From an uncultured Cyclobacteriaceae bacterium (lineage in GTDB: Bacteria; Bacteroidota; Bacteroidia; Cytophagales; Cyclobacteriaceae), in contig CAKZRQ010000056.1 in the NCBI GenBank assembly GCA_937146645.1, positions 1-64,000 on the forward strand: a DNA stretch of 64,000 bases, given 5' to 3'. A program made the translations under genes and the position numbers. This document shows, piece after piece, positions 1 through 8,481 of this stretch. The notes beneath the pieces were generated by a model that did no database searches, was not told where the DNA came from, and saw only the letters and a list, made by a program, of their open reading frames with translations. The stretch's first letter is position 1; every line of letters starts with the position of its first letter.

Positions 1-176
1 ACACCTCTGGTAGTACCCTTCACAAGAACAGTGGCTCCGGGAATTCCCTCGCCAAAAGTCCCATCAAGAACGGTTCCAGTCACCGTCCTGGTTTGTGCGT
101 TGACCAGCATGACCGTACTTAACGTAAGGACCAAAGCCAGAAGCAACGACTTCATTTTTGGTAAATTGTTTCTCAT
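1..176 (-). CDS. SusC/RagA-family TonB-linked outer-membrane protein, N-terminus only
   Basis: The minus strand reads MRNNLPKMKSLLLALVLTLS, a signal peptide ending near VNAQ, followed by TVTGTVLDGT..GIPGATVLVKGT, which is the start of a CarboxypepD_reg-like domain as found at the N-terminus of SusC/RagA receptors. These proteins form the outer-membrane barrel of SusCD-type glycan or peptide importers. The reading frame leaves the window at base 1, so the plug and barrel are not visible. Two in-frame ATGs are possible, at 176 and at 155; the upstream one is listed, the downstream one (MKSLLLA) gives the more usual signal peptide. The partner SusD would be expected outside the window to the left. 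Confidence 0.8.
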   Translation of the reverse strand, partial: MRNNLPKMKSLLLALVLTLSTVMLVNAQTRTVTGTVLDGTFGEGIPGATVLVKGTTRG

Positions 177-218
177 AAGTTTTTTTGTTTCTCTTAAAAA
201 ACGAATTGGTTGAACACA

Positions 219-230
219 TTCGAATTCGAA
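219..230. promoter_or_regulatory. Perfect 12-bp palindrome close to the SusC-like start
   Basis: TTCGAATTCGAA is a perfect palindrome 43 bp upstream of the longer SusC-like start codon, a position where a repressor could act on the minus-strand promoter or leader. It could also be chance in AT-rich DNA. Confidence 0.25.
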
Positions 231-370
231 GCTAAAGTGTTCTATAAATTTTGTTTTTGCAATTCTTAACAAACGCCAAACGGGCACCTAGAATCAAGGA
301 ACTTTAACAAATGAAAGTATTGTTTAAGGGGTGTTTAATGATAAGTTTCTTTTGTTAACATTAAGTTAAT

Positions 371-384
371 GGAAATCGATTTCC
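371..384. promoter_or_regulatory. Perfect 14-bp palindrome with central CG, possible operator
   Basis: GGAAATCGATTTCC is its own reverse complement. It lies about 195 bp upstream of the SusC-like start. A central CG flanked by A/T arms is the general form of LacI-family operators, and such regulators commonly control SusCD-type loci. The palindrome is seen; the regulator assignment is inference. Confidence 0.35.
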
Positions 385-708
385 GTTTACGAATACTTAA
401 AAAATTCGATTTTTATTAAAAAAATGAGAATTTGTCGATCCCCCGAAACAAGCTTTTAAATCGATTGCGAGACATTTTTAAAAATTTTATAAAAGATTAA
501 AACTTTATAAAAAAAAGTCTAAAAAGCATTTAGTCATTTTGGTGTAGTGCAGGTACTAACGGTTTTGTTTTATTACAATCGGCAAAATTTGATTTAGCTA
601 AATAAACTTAAAAATGCTGACGGCGTCTATAACACCAAGACTTACATAAAATCTATTAAGTATAATTGGGATATAGATTATATAGTCTTTTTTGCTAAAC
701 CAACCTTA

Positions 709-3348
709 ATGAGACACATTACTTTTTTACTTCTTTTTTTGGCTTTGGCCATTGGGGCCGATGCACAAGGAATCCGGGGAACAGTCCAATCCGAAGAGGG
801 TGAAATTCTATCCTATGCCTCAGTCTATGTTAGAAATATCGGGGATGGGGTACCGACCAATGAAGAAGGTCGATACGAATTCGCACTGCCCCCCGGGGTC
901 TATGATGTTATCTTTCAGTACTTGGGTTATGAATCAGCAATCGAGACGATAATAGTAGAGGATGGATGGACAGAATTCAATGCTGTCCTCAAGCCTCAAA
1001 CTTATACACTTGAAACCGTTGAGGTACAGGCAGGTCAGGAAGATCCTGCCTTGACCATTATGAGGAAGGCTATCGCCAAAGCCAAATATCATAGACTTCA
1101 GGTGCAGCAGTATTCCATGACGGTGTATTTAAAAGGTACTGGGCAATTAACCGATGCACCTTTCTTTTTGAAGAAAACCCTGGAGGAAGAAGGGCTGAAT
1201 CTGAATGAGGCCTACACCTCCGAATCAGTTTCCAGAATCACCTTCACCCAACCGGATAAGGTGGAAGAGAAAGTGATTTCAATCCGGACCAACGGTGACA
1301 ATCAGGCTACTTCACCGGCACCTTATATAGAGACCAGTTTTTACCAGGAGAAAATCAATGATATTATTTCTCCATTATCGAGAGCTGCATTTCAATATTA
1401 TCGATTCAAATACGAGGGCAGCTTCTTCGATCAAGATGTACTGGTAAGTAAAATTAAAGTTACTCCTCGCTCCAGGGGCGAGCAGGTGTTCGAAGGCTAC
1501 ATTTATATCATCGAAGATCTATGGGCTATTCACAGTTTGAATCTGCAAACCTCTTTGCTAGGATTTAAAATTCAGGCCACACAACAGTATGCACCTGTTG
1601 CAGAGAATGTCTGGATGCCGCTAACCCATACCTATAAGTTTGGAGGTAAATTCTTCGGGTTTGAGGGCGACTTTAACTATCTGGCTTCGACCCGGGACTA
1701 TGAGATCACGCTAAATGAAGATTTGATCGAAGTTCCGGACATCATTGATGAGAAAATTGAGGAAGTTCCTGAGGAGCTGAAAAAGAAGGATACCGAGAAA
1801 TCTGTCTTTGAGCAGCTCGCAGATGAGGAGCCCAAAACAAGAAAAGAGTATCGCAAACTCATGAATCAGTATGAGAAGGAAATGCTCAAAGAAGAAAAGG
1901 AGGAAGCGGAGAATGTGACTTCGGAAAGGTATTATTCTGTTGACTCACTTGCTAAGAAACGAGAGTTGTCTTACTGGGATAGCATTCGCCCGGTCCCATT
2001 GACCACGAAAGAAGTGGAAGGATATAAACGAGATGATAGTCTGGCGGTGGTCGAAGCGGCAAAAATGAGTGATGTTGATTCAATCGCGAAAAAAGCCAGA
2101 AGGAAATACAAACCACTAGACTTCATGAATGGAGCCTCCTACAGTTTAGGAGGAGGGAAGTCCATTGGCTTTCGTCAAAACTGGACAAAGCTCTCCTTTA
2201 ATACGGTAGAAGGTTTCAAAGTTGGAATGGGGCTTTACTACAGAAAATATGAACGGATCAAACTTGCAGATTCTGCTAATTTCATTCGAAAGAGCTTCAA
2301 TATCGAGCCTGAATTAAGATATGGGTTTTCCAGTAATCAGTTTTATGGGAAAGTGAATGTTCGGTGGTCCAAAACCGAGGCCATCTCAGGCCTTACTAAA
2401 GGGATAGAAGGTGGTAGATACATTTACCAGTTTAATGGTGGAAATCCCATCAATGAACAGGTAAATGCTTTTTATTCCTTGCTCTTCAGACAAAACTACA
2501 TGAAGCTTTATGATCAAAGCTTGGTGAGGGCATATTGGGCGCATCGTGTGAACTCAGGTTTTACTTATCGAGTGAATGTTACCTATGCAGATCGAAATCA
2601 ATTATTCAACAATTCGAATTACAGTTTTTACAATAAACCTGAACGAGTCTATACGCCCAATCAGCCCGAGAACGTCGAAACAACCGATATGAGTTTTCAG
2701 GATCATCAGGCTTTGATCCTAAGAGGTTCGATTGATTGGAGGCCGGGAATTACCTACAATATTTATAATGGAGTGAAATACCCGAATTCATCAAGATCTC
2801 CATTAATCAAGTTTGCCTATGAAAGGGCTTTTGGAGGCATAGCAGATATGGCTGCAAGCTATGATCATGTGAGCCTTGGGATTGAGCACTCTTTTGATTT
2901 CGGTGTGAGTGGAGACCTAGATTTTAAAGTCACAGGAGGTACATTCCTAAACAATGATCAGGTGTATTTCCAGGACTTCCAGCACTTCGGGGGTAATCGA
3001 ACGATCTTCTCGAATTTTGGTCCTGCATCTAATTACCGATTCATGGACTATTATAAATACAGTACGCAGACTTCGTATTTCTCCAGCATTGTCCATTACC
3101 AATTCCGGAAGTTCCTGTTCACACAGCTTCCGATGCTAAGATTCTCTGGACTACGAGAGAACATTTTCTTTAATTATCTGAAAACAGAAAATTCTCCTCA
3201 CTATTGGGAAGTGGGGTACAGTCTGGATAATCTCTTCAGAATTTTCCGTGTGGAATTCGGTGCAGGGTTCGAAAATGGGAATTACCTGCGAGGTGGAGCC
3301 AGATTTGGTATAGCCACCTTTATTACGGTGAGTACTGGGGATAATTAA
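709..3348 (+). CDS. DUF5686 family surface protein with CarboxypepD_reg-like domain
   Basis: An 879-residue protein with a signal peptide (MRHITFLLLFLALAIGADAQ). Residues about 20-100 form a carboxypeptidase-regulatory-like beta-sandwich (ASVYVRNIGDGVPTNEEGRY). The rest matches the general form of DUF5686 proteins: a central part, a charged probable coiled-coil stretch around residues 350-450 rich in K and E, and a C-terminal half of alternating aromatic strands suggesting an outer-membrane beta-barrel (FNYL, YRFKYEG, RGGARFG). The function of this family is unknown; it is common in Bacteroidota envelopes. It has its own upstream region and is convergent with frr across a shared terminator. 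Confidence 0.75.
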   Translation: MRHITFLLLFLALAIGADAQGIRGTVQSEEGEILSYASVYVRNIGDGVPTNEEGRYEFALPPGVYDVIFQYLGYESAIETIIVEDGWTEFNAVLKPQTYTLETVEVQAGQEDPALTIMRKAIAKAKYHRLQVQQYSMTVYLKGTGQLTDAPFFLKKTLEEEGLNLNEAYTSESVSRITFTQPDKVEEKVISIRTNGDNQATSPAPYIETSFYQEKINDIISPLSRAAFQYYRFKYEGSFFDQDVLVSKIKVTPRSRGEQVFEGYIYIIEDLWAIHSLNLQTSLLGFKIQATQQYAPVAENVWMPLTHTYKFGGKFFGFEGDFNYLASTRDYEITLNEDLIEVPDIIDEKIEEVPEELKKKDTEKSVFEQLADEEPKTRKEYRKLMNQYEKEMLKEEKEEAENVTSERYYSVDSLAKKRELSYWDSIRPVPLTTKEVEGYKRDDSLAVVEAAKMSDVDSIAKKARRKYKPLDFMNGASYSLGGGKSIGFRQNWTKLSFNTVEGFKVGMGLYYRKYERIKLADSANFIRKSFNIEPELRYGFSSNQFYGKVNVRWSKTEAISGLTKGIEGGRYIYQFNGGNPINEQVNAFYSLLFRQNYMKLYDQSLVRAYWAHRVNSGFTYRVNVTYADRNQLFNNSNYSFYNKPERVYTPNQPENVETTDMSFQDHQALILRGSIDWRPGITYNIYNGVKYPNSSRSPLIKFAYERAFGGIADMAASYDHVSLGIEHSFDFGVSGDLDFKVTGGTFLNNDQVYFQDFQHFGGNRTIFSNFGPASNYRFMDYYKYSTQTSYFSSIVHYQFRKFLFTQLPMLRFSGLRENIFFNYLKTENSPHYWEVGYSLDNLFRIFRVEFGAGFENGNYLRGGARFGIATFITVSTGDN

Positions 3349-3350
3349 AA

Positions 3351-3380
3351 AAGGCCCTGAATTTTCAGGGCCTTTATTTA
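3351..3380. terminator. Bidirectional terminator between DUF5686 gene and frr
   Basis: A perfect 10-bp stem AAGGCCCTGA / TCAGGGCCTT (3351-3360 with 3365-3374) closes a 4-nt ATTT loop, with A-rich sequence before and T-rich sequence after. It can therefore end transcription from both convergent genes. It begins 3 bp after the upstream stop codon. Confidence 0.85.
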
Positions 3381-3938
3381 TACTGTCATTATATCCTTTT
3401 CTTTCTGCTCCAGCAGTTCGTCGATCTTATGCGAGTAGTTGTCTGTGAGTTTTTGCACCTGATCCTCAGCACGCTTTACTTCATCTTCCGAAACTCCTTC
3501 CTTTTGTAGCTGCTTTAAGGAATCGTTAGTGTCCTTTCTGACTGTCCGGATGGAAACCTTACCTTGCTCGCATTCATGCTTTGCTTGCTTCACGAGTGTG
3601 AGTCTTCTCTCTTCTGTCAAAGCTGGAATAGTCAGGATGACCATTTCTCCATTGTTTTGCGGCGCAAGACCTAAATCAGAATTGATAATGGCTCTTTCAA
3701 TATCTGGAATAAGGTTTTTCTCCCATGGCTTGATCGCCAAAGTCCTTGCATCTGGCGTATTGATAGAAGCTACCTGAGAAAGTGGAGTGTTCGCTCCGTA
3801 ATACTCAACCATTACAGAATCCAAAAGATTTGGCATCGCCTTACCTGCTCTGATCTTCAAAAGTTCCGAGCTGGTATGATTGACAGCCTTTTGCATCAGC
3901 TCTTTGGCTTCGTCTAAAAACAATTCTATCTCTTCCAT
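3378..3938 (-). CDS. frr: Ribosome recycling factor
   Basis: The 186-residue product is full-length RRF, which with EF-G splits post-termination ribosomes. Recognisable are the N-terminal helix (MEEIELFLDEAKELMQKAV), the conserved KIRAGKAMPNLLD segment, and the C-terminal helices with SIRTVRKDTNDSLKQLQKEG. It lies 6 bp downstream of pyrH, the common bacterial pyrH-frr pairing, so both are very likely cotranscribed and end at the shared terminator. Confidence 0.97.
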   Translation of the reverse strand: MEEIELFLDEAKELMQKAVNHTSSELLKIRAGKAMPNLLDSVMVEYYGANTPLSQVASINTPDARTLAIKPWEKNLIPDIERAIINSDLGLAPQNNGEMVILTIPALTEERRLTLVKQAKHECEQGKVSIRTVRKDTNDSLKQLQKEGVSEDEVKRAEDQVQKLTDNYSHKIDELLEQKEKDIMTV

Positions 3939-3944
3939 AATGTC

Positions 3945-4655
3945 TTAGTTAGAGGAAATTAAGGTTCCTATTTCTTCACCTTTAATAATACGACTCAGGT
4001 TCCCCACCTTATTCATATCGAATACGATAATAGGAAGGTTGTTTTCCTGGCAAAGTGTAAAGGCAGTCATGTCCATTACATTGAGATTCTTTTCATAAAC
4101 CTCAAAGAAGGAAATGTTGTCGTATTTGGTAGCATTTGCATCCTTTTCTGGATCAGCTGTGTAGACTCCATCTACCCTTGTGCCTTTTAGTACTACTTCC
4201 GCTTCTGTCTCGATAGCCCGTAAACTTGCTGTGGAGTCAGTGGTGAAGTAAGGATTACCGATGCCTGCACCGAAAATCACTATCCTTCCTTTTTCCAGGT
4301 GGCGGATAGCTCTTCGTCGAATGAAAGGTTCACATACACTTTCGATTTTGATTCCAGACATCAGTCTGGTGTACATGCCGTTTTGTTCCAGGGCGCTTTG
4401 CAAAGCCATGGCGTTGATCAAAGTCGCAAGCATTCCCATGTAATCACCTTGCACTCTGTCGATACCCGACTTCTCGGCCTGAACTCCTCGGAAAATATTT
4501 CCACCTCCGATTACAATTGCGATTTCAACTCCCATTTCTTTGATGGCTTTGATCTCGTCGCTGTACTGCTGGAGTCTGACGGGGTCGATTCCGTAACTCT
4601 TGTCACCCATCAGGGCTTCACCACTTAATTTTAGGAGTATTCTTCTGTATTTCAT
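3945..4655 (-). CDS. pyrH: UMP kinase
   Basis: UMP kinase phosphorylates UMP to UDP in pyrimidine nucleotide synthesis. The 236-residue protein has the amino-acid-kinase fold signatures: KLSGEAL near the N-terminus, [10 protein letters not shown], and the [11 protein letters not shown] nucleotide-site loop. The ORF track begins 45 bp upstream, but [15 protein letters not shown] is the conserved family start, so the ATG at 4655 is chosen. It is directly upstream of frr. Confidence 0.96.
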   Translation of the reverse strand: MKYRRILLKLSGEALMGDKSYGIDPVRLQQYSDEIKAIKEMGVEIAIVIGGGNIFRGVQAEKSGIDRVQGDYMGMLATLINAMALQSALEQNGMYTRLMSGIKIESVCEPFIRRRAIRHLEKGRIVIFGAGIGNPYFTTDSTASLRAIETEAEVVLKGTRVDGVYTADPEKDANATKYDNISFFEVYEKNLNVMDMTAFTLCQENNLPIIVFDMNKVGNLSRIIKGEEIGTLISSN

Positions 4656-4697
4656 GTGTTTCAAGAGTTGGTCTTCACCGTTTCGAAAATTTCCGAA

Positions 4698-4705
4698 CAA
4701 ATATA
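4698..4705 (-). promoter_or_regulatory. Candidate -7 element for pyrH-frr
   Basis: On the minus strand the sequence reads TATATTTG, a match to the Bacteroidota -7 box TAnnTTTG, about 43 bp upstream of the pyrH start. No TTTG lies at the expected distance for the -33 box, so this is a half-supported promoter. Confidence 0.4.
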
Positions 4706-4737
4706 ATTTCTTATCCCTTTAAAGCTATAGCCAAAGG

Positions 4738-5232
4738 TTAAAATTGGATGAGAGTTTGATTTTTTTCTACGCTTTGGCCCAGTTCTGCTTTCACAGCTTT
4801 GACAGTCCCGTCACCAGGGGATTTGATGATGTTTTCCATTTTCATTGCTTCCAGAATTAGAACGACATCTCCTTTTTTAACTTCGTCACCGGGGCTCACC
4901 TTCAGTTCCAGAATTAAGCCTGGCATAGGAGCTTTGATCTCACTGATCTGAGCACTGCTTTTCATGTTCAGTCCAAGCTTTTCTAGCAGAAGGTCGTTTT
5001 TATCCTTGAGGCTGATTTGAGCGGTTTTATTCCCAATCCTGACTTCCATGGATTTATCTTCTTCGAGAAATCGAACAAACTCTACTATATAAGATTTGTC
5101 TTTATAAATCACATGGACTTTGTTCTTGTCCAAATTTTTGATGTCCATTTGAACCAGCTGACCATTGATCAGGAAGCCTTGATCCTGGACCTCTATGCTT
5201 AAATTCTCTTCACCAATATTTACAGAATACAT
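4738..5232 (-). CDS. Biotin carboxyl carrier (biotinyl-domain) protein
   Basis: A 164-residue protein whose C-terminal 70 residues form a biotinyl/lipoyl domain with the biotinylation motif EAMKMEN, the modified lysine being K131. The preceding KAPMPGLI stretch is the conserved PMPG entry of this domain. The N-terminal 90 residues are a linker/beta region as in carrier subunits of acyl-CoA or oxaloacetate-type carboxylases. It would carry carboxybiotin between a biotin carboxylase and a carboxyltransferase. No such partner gene is adjacent; its neighbours are pyrH downstream and a divergent aminopeptidase. Confidence 0.85.
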   Translation of the reverse strand: MYSVNIGEENLSIEVQDQGFLINGQLVQMDIKNLDKNKVHVIYKDKSYIVEFVRFLEEDKSMEVRIGNKTAQISLKDKNDLLLEKLGLNMKSSAQISEIKAPMPGLILELKVSPGDEVKKGDVVLILEAMKMENIIKSPGDGTVKAVKAELGQSVEKNQTLIQF

Positions 5233-5289
5233 ACCGTTTTACTTACCTCTTAGTCTTATCTTGCATGCCCTCAGGGACGATTTCCAAAG

Positions 5290-7917
5290 ATGACACAATT
5301 GCGATCTATGCCAAAGACATTTTCTTTAAAGTACTCTTCACTTTTCTTTTTCTTGATAATTCTTGGGTTGTATGGATGTAAGTCAACAGCTGATGTGACA
5401 GTATTGGAAGAAACATCGAATTATGAAGATGTGGCTTTAGAAGAATTTACCTCGGAAGATTCTTTGGAATTCTTACGAATTCTTCGCGAAAAGGAAAGTG
5501 CCATTTCGGATTACAGAGAGAGTCATCCCATGGATGTGGAAATTCATCATGTGGAGTTGGATATAGGTTTTGATTACCAAAATCAATCAGTCTCCGGGAT
5601 CGCCAGACTGTTGATCAGTCCTCATTTTTATCCGGTGAAGACTTTCGAACTTGACGCAAAAGAATTTGAGCTGGGGAGAATATCACGAATAGATGGTCAG
5701 GATACGGTAAAGCTTGGTTATTCCTACACAGGGGGAGAAAAGATTACCATTTTCCTTCCTGAAGAAATCAACAAGGAAGATTCGGTTTGGGTGGAGATCA
5801 ATTACACCGCTTTCCCAGAAAGAAATACCCAAGCAGGTAGTGCTGCGATTACGGATACAAAAGGTCTTTACTTTATCGATCCTTTGGACACCGTTCCGAA
5901 TAAGCCAACCATGATTTGGACTCAGGGAGAGACGGAGCATAATTCCAGATGGTTTCCCATGGTAGATAAGCCTAACCAGCGCTTCACACAGAAATTCATG
6001 CTTACCATTCCTGATTCCTTGATTAGCCTGAGCAATGGAGAATTAGTTGATCAAGAAGACTTGGGTAATGGTATGCGGAAGGATACCTGGGTTATGGATA
6101 TTCCTCACGCACCGTATTTAGCTGCGTTGGGTATTGGAGATTTTGGGAAGGTAGAGGATTCTTGGCGAGAGGTTCCGCTGGCTTACTATGTAGAAAAGGG
6201 GTATGAGGCTGGCGCCAAAAAGGTCTTTGAGAATACGCCTGAAATGATTGAATTCTTTTCTGAGCTTCTTGGTGTTGATTATCCCTGGCAAAAATATGAT
6301 CAGTTGGTGGTTCGGGATTTTGTGTCTGGAGCTATGGAGAATACTACCCTCACCATATTTATGGAGGAATTGAGATTGACTGAGCGGGAGGCAATTGACT
6401 CGGAGTGGGATTACATCATAGCTCATGAGCTTTTTCATCAGTGGTTTGGAAATTATGTGACCAATGAATCTTGGTCTAATCTCACCATGAACGAGGCCTT
6501 TGCGACCTACAGTGAGTATCTATGGAATGAGTATAAGTTTGGCAGGGATGAGGCTGATCTGAAAATGGTGGCTTCCCGGGAAGAATATTTCTATGAGTCG
6601 GAGACCAAGCAGGAGGACTTAGTCCGATTCAGTTATGAAGATGCAGAAGATATGTTCGATTCTCATAGCTATGCGAAGGGAGGAGCTATTCTTCATATGC
6701 TTCGCAAAGCCATTGGAGATGAGGCCTTCTTCGAGAGTCTTCAACTTTACCTGAAGGAGAATGCCCTCGGCGCTGTGGAAGCTCATGATCTTCGCTTAGC
6801 ACTAGAAGAGGTGACCGGTAGAGATATGAATTGGTTTTTTAACCAATGGTTCTTCGATAAGGGTCATCCACAGCTTTTGGTACGAGCGGATTATTCTCAG
6901 CCAGAGAATGTGCTATTAGAAGTTTATCAAACTCAAGACTTAAAGACCACTCCTTTATATAAGCTTCCTTTCGAGGTGAGTTGGTATGTGAATGGGGAAA
7001 GAAAGTCAAAGCGATTTATTCTGGATAAAGCATTCCAGCAATTTGCGCTAGAGAATGAAGATGCTGTGGAGGTGGTTTATTTTGATGAGCAAAAGGAACT
7101 CTTGGTTATAACCAATCCAAGTTTCACTGCCGAGCAATGGTCTAAGCAATTCTTTGAATCCAAATTTGGAGTGAGTCGCTATGAAGCCCTGGATAGTTTG
7201 GAAATCTCAGGACGAGATGATTTATGGATGGAGGCAGTGAAGGCCGGATTGACTGATGAGTTTTATTCTATTCAGGAGTCAAGCCTTTTGACTTTAATGA
7301 GCAAGGATGCATGGTTTGAGGAAATGCCAGAATTAGAAGAGTTGGTTTTTGCTTTAGCAAATGATTCTGAAGACAATTCAGTGAAGTCTACAGCGCTTGA
7401 TGTTTTGGCAGCTCAGTGGCCAGAGAAGTATAACCCAACTTTCCGATTGAATTTAAATCACCCGTCTTATCTGGTTGCTGGATCATCTTTAATGGGTTTG
7501 ATGGCATCTACCAGTAGTCCTTTGAGCTTGGAAGAAGTGGAAGCTTTTGAATCAGAGGAAAGCTATCACATGATTATTCCCGTGGCGGAATATTATCTGG
7601 ATAATGCTGTGACCGGAAAAGGTCCTTGGTTTATGGAGCAGATGCAAAGCTTAAGCGGTGATGGAAAATATTATTTCTTTGGCTACTACGGAGAGTACTT
7701 TAGTATGAATCCAGATGAAGGTCAGGACGAAGCCATTGCTTTCCTTTTTAGCATGATGGAAAATAGCTCTTCTCCAGGAGAACGATTGGGGTCATTTCAG
7801 GCCTTATTGAGCTTTGCCGATCAGGAAGAAGTGATAGCAGAAATGAAGCGAATCTCGGAAAAAGAGACGGATGACTTCGTGAAACGCTACTATGATTACT
7901 TTTTGAGTAATCTCTGA
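5290..7917 (+). CDS. M1 family aminopeptidase, predicted lipoprotein
   Basis: An 875-residue zinc aminopeptidase of the M1 (aminopeptidase N/LTA4 hydrolase) family. The exopeptidase motif GAMEN is at 347-351, the zinc site HELFH at 379-383, and the third ligand E402 lies in NEAFA, giving the canonical HExxH-18-E spacing. The N-terminus is a lipoprotein signal (FFFLIILGLYGCKS), so it is probably anchored on an envelope membrane and trims peptides there. An alternative start at 5308 (MPKTFSL) gives a more compact signal. All catalytic residues are present. It is divergent from the biotin carrier gene, with 57 bp between them. Confidence 0.93.
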   Translation: MTQLRSMPKTFSLKYSSLFFFLIILGLYGCKSTADVTVLEETSNYEDVALEEFTSEDSLEFLRILREKESAISDYRESHPMDVEIHHVELDIGFDYQNQSVSGIARLLISPHFYPVKTFELDAKEFELGRISRIDGQDTVKLGYSYTGGEKITIFLPEEINKEDSVWVEINYTAFPERNTQAGSAAITDTKGLYFIDPLDTVPNKPTMIWTQGETEHNSRWFPMVDKPNQRFTQKFMLTIPDSLISLSNGELVDQEDLGNGMRKDTWVMDIPHAPYLAALGIGDFGKVEDSWREVPLAYYVEKGYEAGAKKVFENTPEMIEFFSELLGVDYPWQKYDQLVVRDFVSGAMENTTLTIFMEELRLTEREAIDSEWDYIIAHELFHQWFGNYVTNESWSNLTMNEAFATYSEYLWNEYKFGRDEADLKMVASREEYFYESETKQEDLVRFSYEDAEDMFDSHSYAKGGAILHMLRKAIGDEAFFESLQLYLKENALGAVEAHDLRLALEEVTGRDMNWFFNQWFFDKGHPQLLVRADYSQPENVLLEVYQTQDLKTTPLYKLPFEVSWYVNGERKSKRFILDKAFQQFALENEDAVEVVYFDEQKELLVITNPSFTAEQWSKQFFESKFGVSRYEALDSLEISGRDDLWMEAVKAGLTDEFYSIQESSLLTLMSKDAWFEEMPELEELVFALANDSEDNSVKSTALDVLAAQWPEKYNPTFRLNLNHPSYLVAGSSLMGLMASTSSPLSLEEVEAFESEESYHMIIPVAEYYLDNAVTGKGPWFMEQMQSLSGDGKYYFFGYYGEYFSMNPDEGQDEAIAFLFSMMENSSSPGERLGSFQALLSFADQEEVIAEMKRISEKETDDFVKRYYDYFLSNL

Positions 7918-7990
7918 GAAAAATAAAGAGTTGATTTATAGAGGGTTAAAAACTTTTTAGATAAAAAGCTCTCAATTTTAAAATGGAGGT

Positions 7991-8021
7991 TTTGAATCTT
8001 TCCTAAAAGGGTATAATTTTG
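7991..8021 (+). promoter_or_regulatory. Consensus promoter of the tRNA-Tyr/Gly/Thr-tuf unit
   Basis: TTTG (7991-7994), a 19-bp spacer, then TAATTTTG (8014-8021) match the Bacteroidota primary-sigma form TTTG-N19-TAnnTTTG exactly. The -7 box ends 53 bp upstream of tRNA-Tyr, which fits a short leader removed by RNase P. Confidence 0.8.
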
Positions 8022-8074
8022 CCATCCGTTACAAGAAAATGGACTTTGAAAAAAGTTCAGAAGTAGCGTAGGCT

Positions 8075-8157
8075 GGGGGAATACCAAAGCGGCCAACTGG
8101 GACGGACTGTAAATCCGTTGACTTATGTCTTCACAGGTTCGAATCCTGTTTCCCCCA
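8075..8157 (+). tRNA. tRNA-Tyr (GTA anticodon)
   Basis: The 7-bp acceptor stem GGGGGAA / TTCCCCC closes the molecule, the anticodon arm CGGACTGTAAATCCG carries GTA at 8109-8111, and the T arm is ACAGGTTCGAATCCTGT. The extra arm is long (TTGACTTATGTCTTC region), as expected for class II tRNA-Tyr. Discriminator A at 8157; the 3' CCA is not encoded. Confidence 0.95.
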
Positions 8158-8244
8158 CACATTGCAATGCAAAATTTTTTTTTAATTTTGCAGGGCATTT
8201 TCGAAACGTCGAAATGCCTCTAAATGAAAGAACTAAAATAATAA
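8158..8244 (+). other. Inter-tRNA spacer with two hairpins and a second -7-like box
   Basis: TGCAAAATT (8168-8176) pairs with AATTTTGCA (8184-8192) around a T-rich loop, and GGCATTTTCGA (8194-8204) pairs with TCGAAATGCC (8209-8218) with one bulged T and an AACG loop. Inside the first hairpin, TAATTTTG (8183-8190) with TTG 18 bp upstream resembles a weaker promoter for tRNA-Gly. The hairpins may be processing signals; they are followed directly by more tRNAs. Confidence 0.45.
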
Positions 8245-8317
8245 GCGGGAGTAGCTCAGTTGGTAGAGCGGCAGCCTTCCAAGCTGCAGGTCGCGGGTTC
8301 GAGCCTCGTCTCCCGCT
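8245..8317 (+). tRNA. tRNA-Gly (TCC anticodon)
   Basis: The acceptor stem GCGGGAG / CTCCCGC, D arm GTAGCTCAGTTGGTAGAGC, anticodon TCC at 8278-8280 within GCAGCCTTCCAAGCTGC, and T arm TCGCGGGTTCGAGCCTCGT are all present. Discriminator T; no encoded CCA. It is the second tRNA of the cluster upstream of tuf. Confidence 0.95.
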
Positions 8318-8347
8318 CGATGTCTTAATCGAGACAACAGGGTTTAA

Positions 8348-8419
8348 GCCGACGTAGCTCAGGGGTAGAGTACTTCCTTGGTAAGGAAGGGGTCACGGGT
8401 TCAAATCCCGTCGTTGGCT
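8348..8419 (+). tRNA. tRNA-Thr (GGT anticodon)
   Basis: The acceptor stem GCCGACG pairs with CGTTGGC (one G-T pair). The anticodon stem-loop CTTCC-TTGGTAA-GGAAG shows GGT at 8380-8382, and the T loop is TTCAAAT. No CCA is encoded. It sits 62 bp upstream of tuf and is probably cotranscribed with it. Confidence 0.95.
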
Positions 8420-8481
8420 CTAAAGACTCAATTAAAAAAGTAAATAAACATATCTTTAACTAAAACTGAGGATTTTCAAGC

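Larger units (their letters stand above)
177..708. other. 532-bp AT-rich intergenic region between divergent genes
   Basis: No credible gene lies here. The region is strongly AT-rich and separates the divergent SusC-like and DUF5686 genes, so it should hold both promoters. I found no full TTTG-N19-TAnnTTTG match on either strand. It does hold two perfect palindromes (219-230 and 371-384), listed separately, on the SusC side. Confidence 0.6.

Noticed and set aside
8194-8218. Hairpin after tRNA-Tyr as a transcription terminator
   Set aside because: No T-tract follows and further tRNA genes lie directly downstream, so processing or a spacer structure is more likely.
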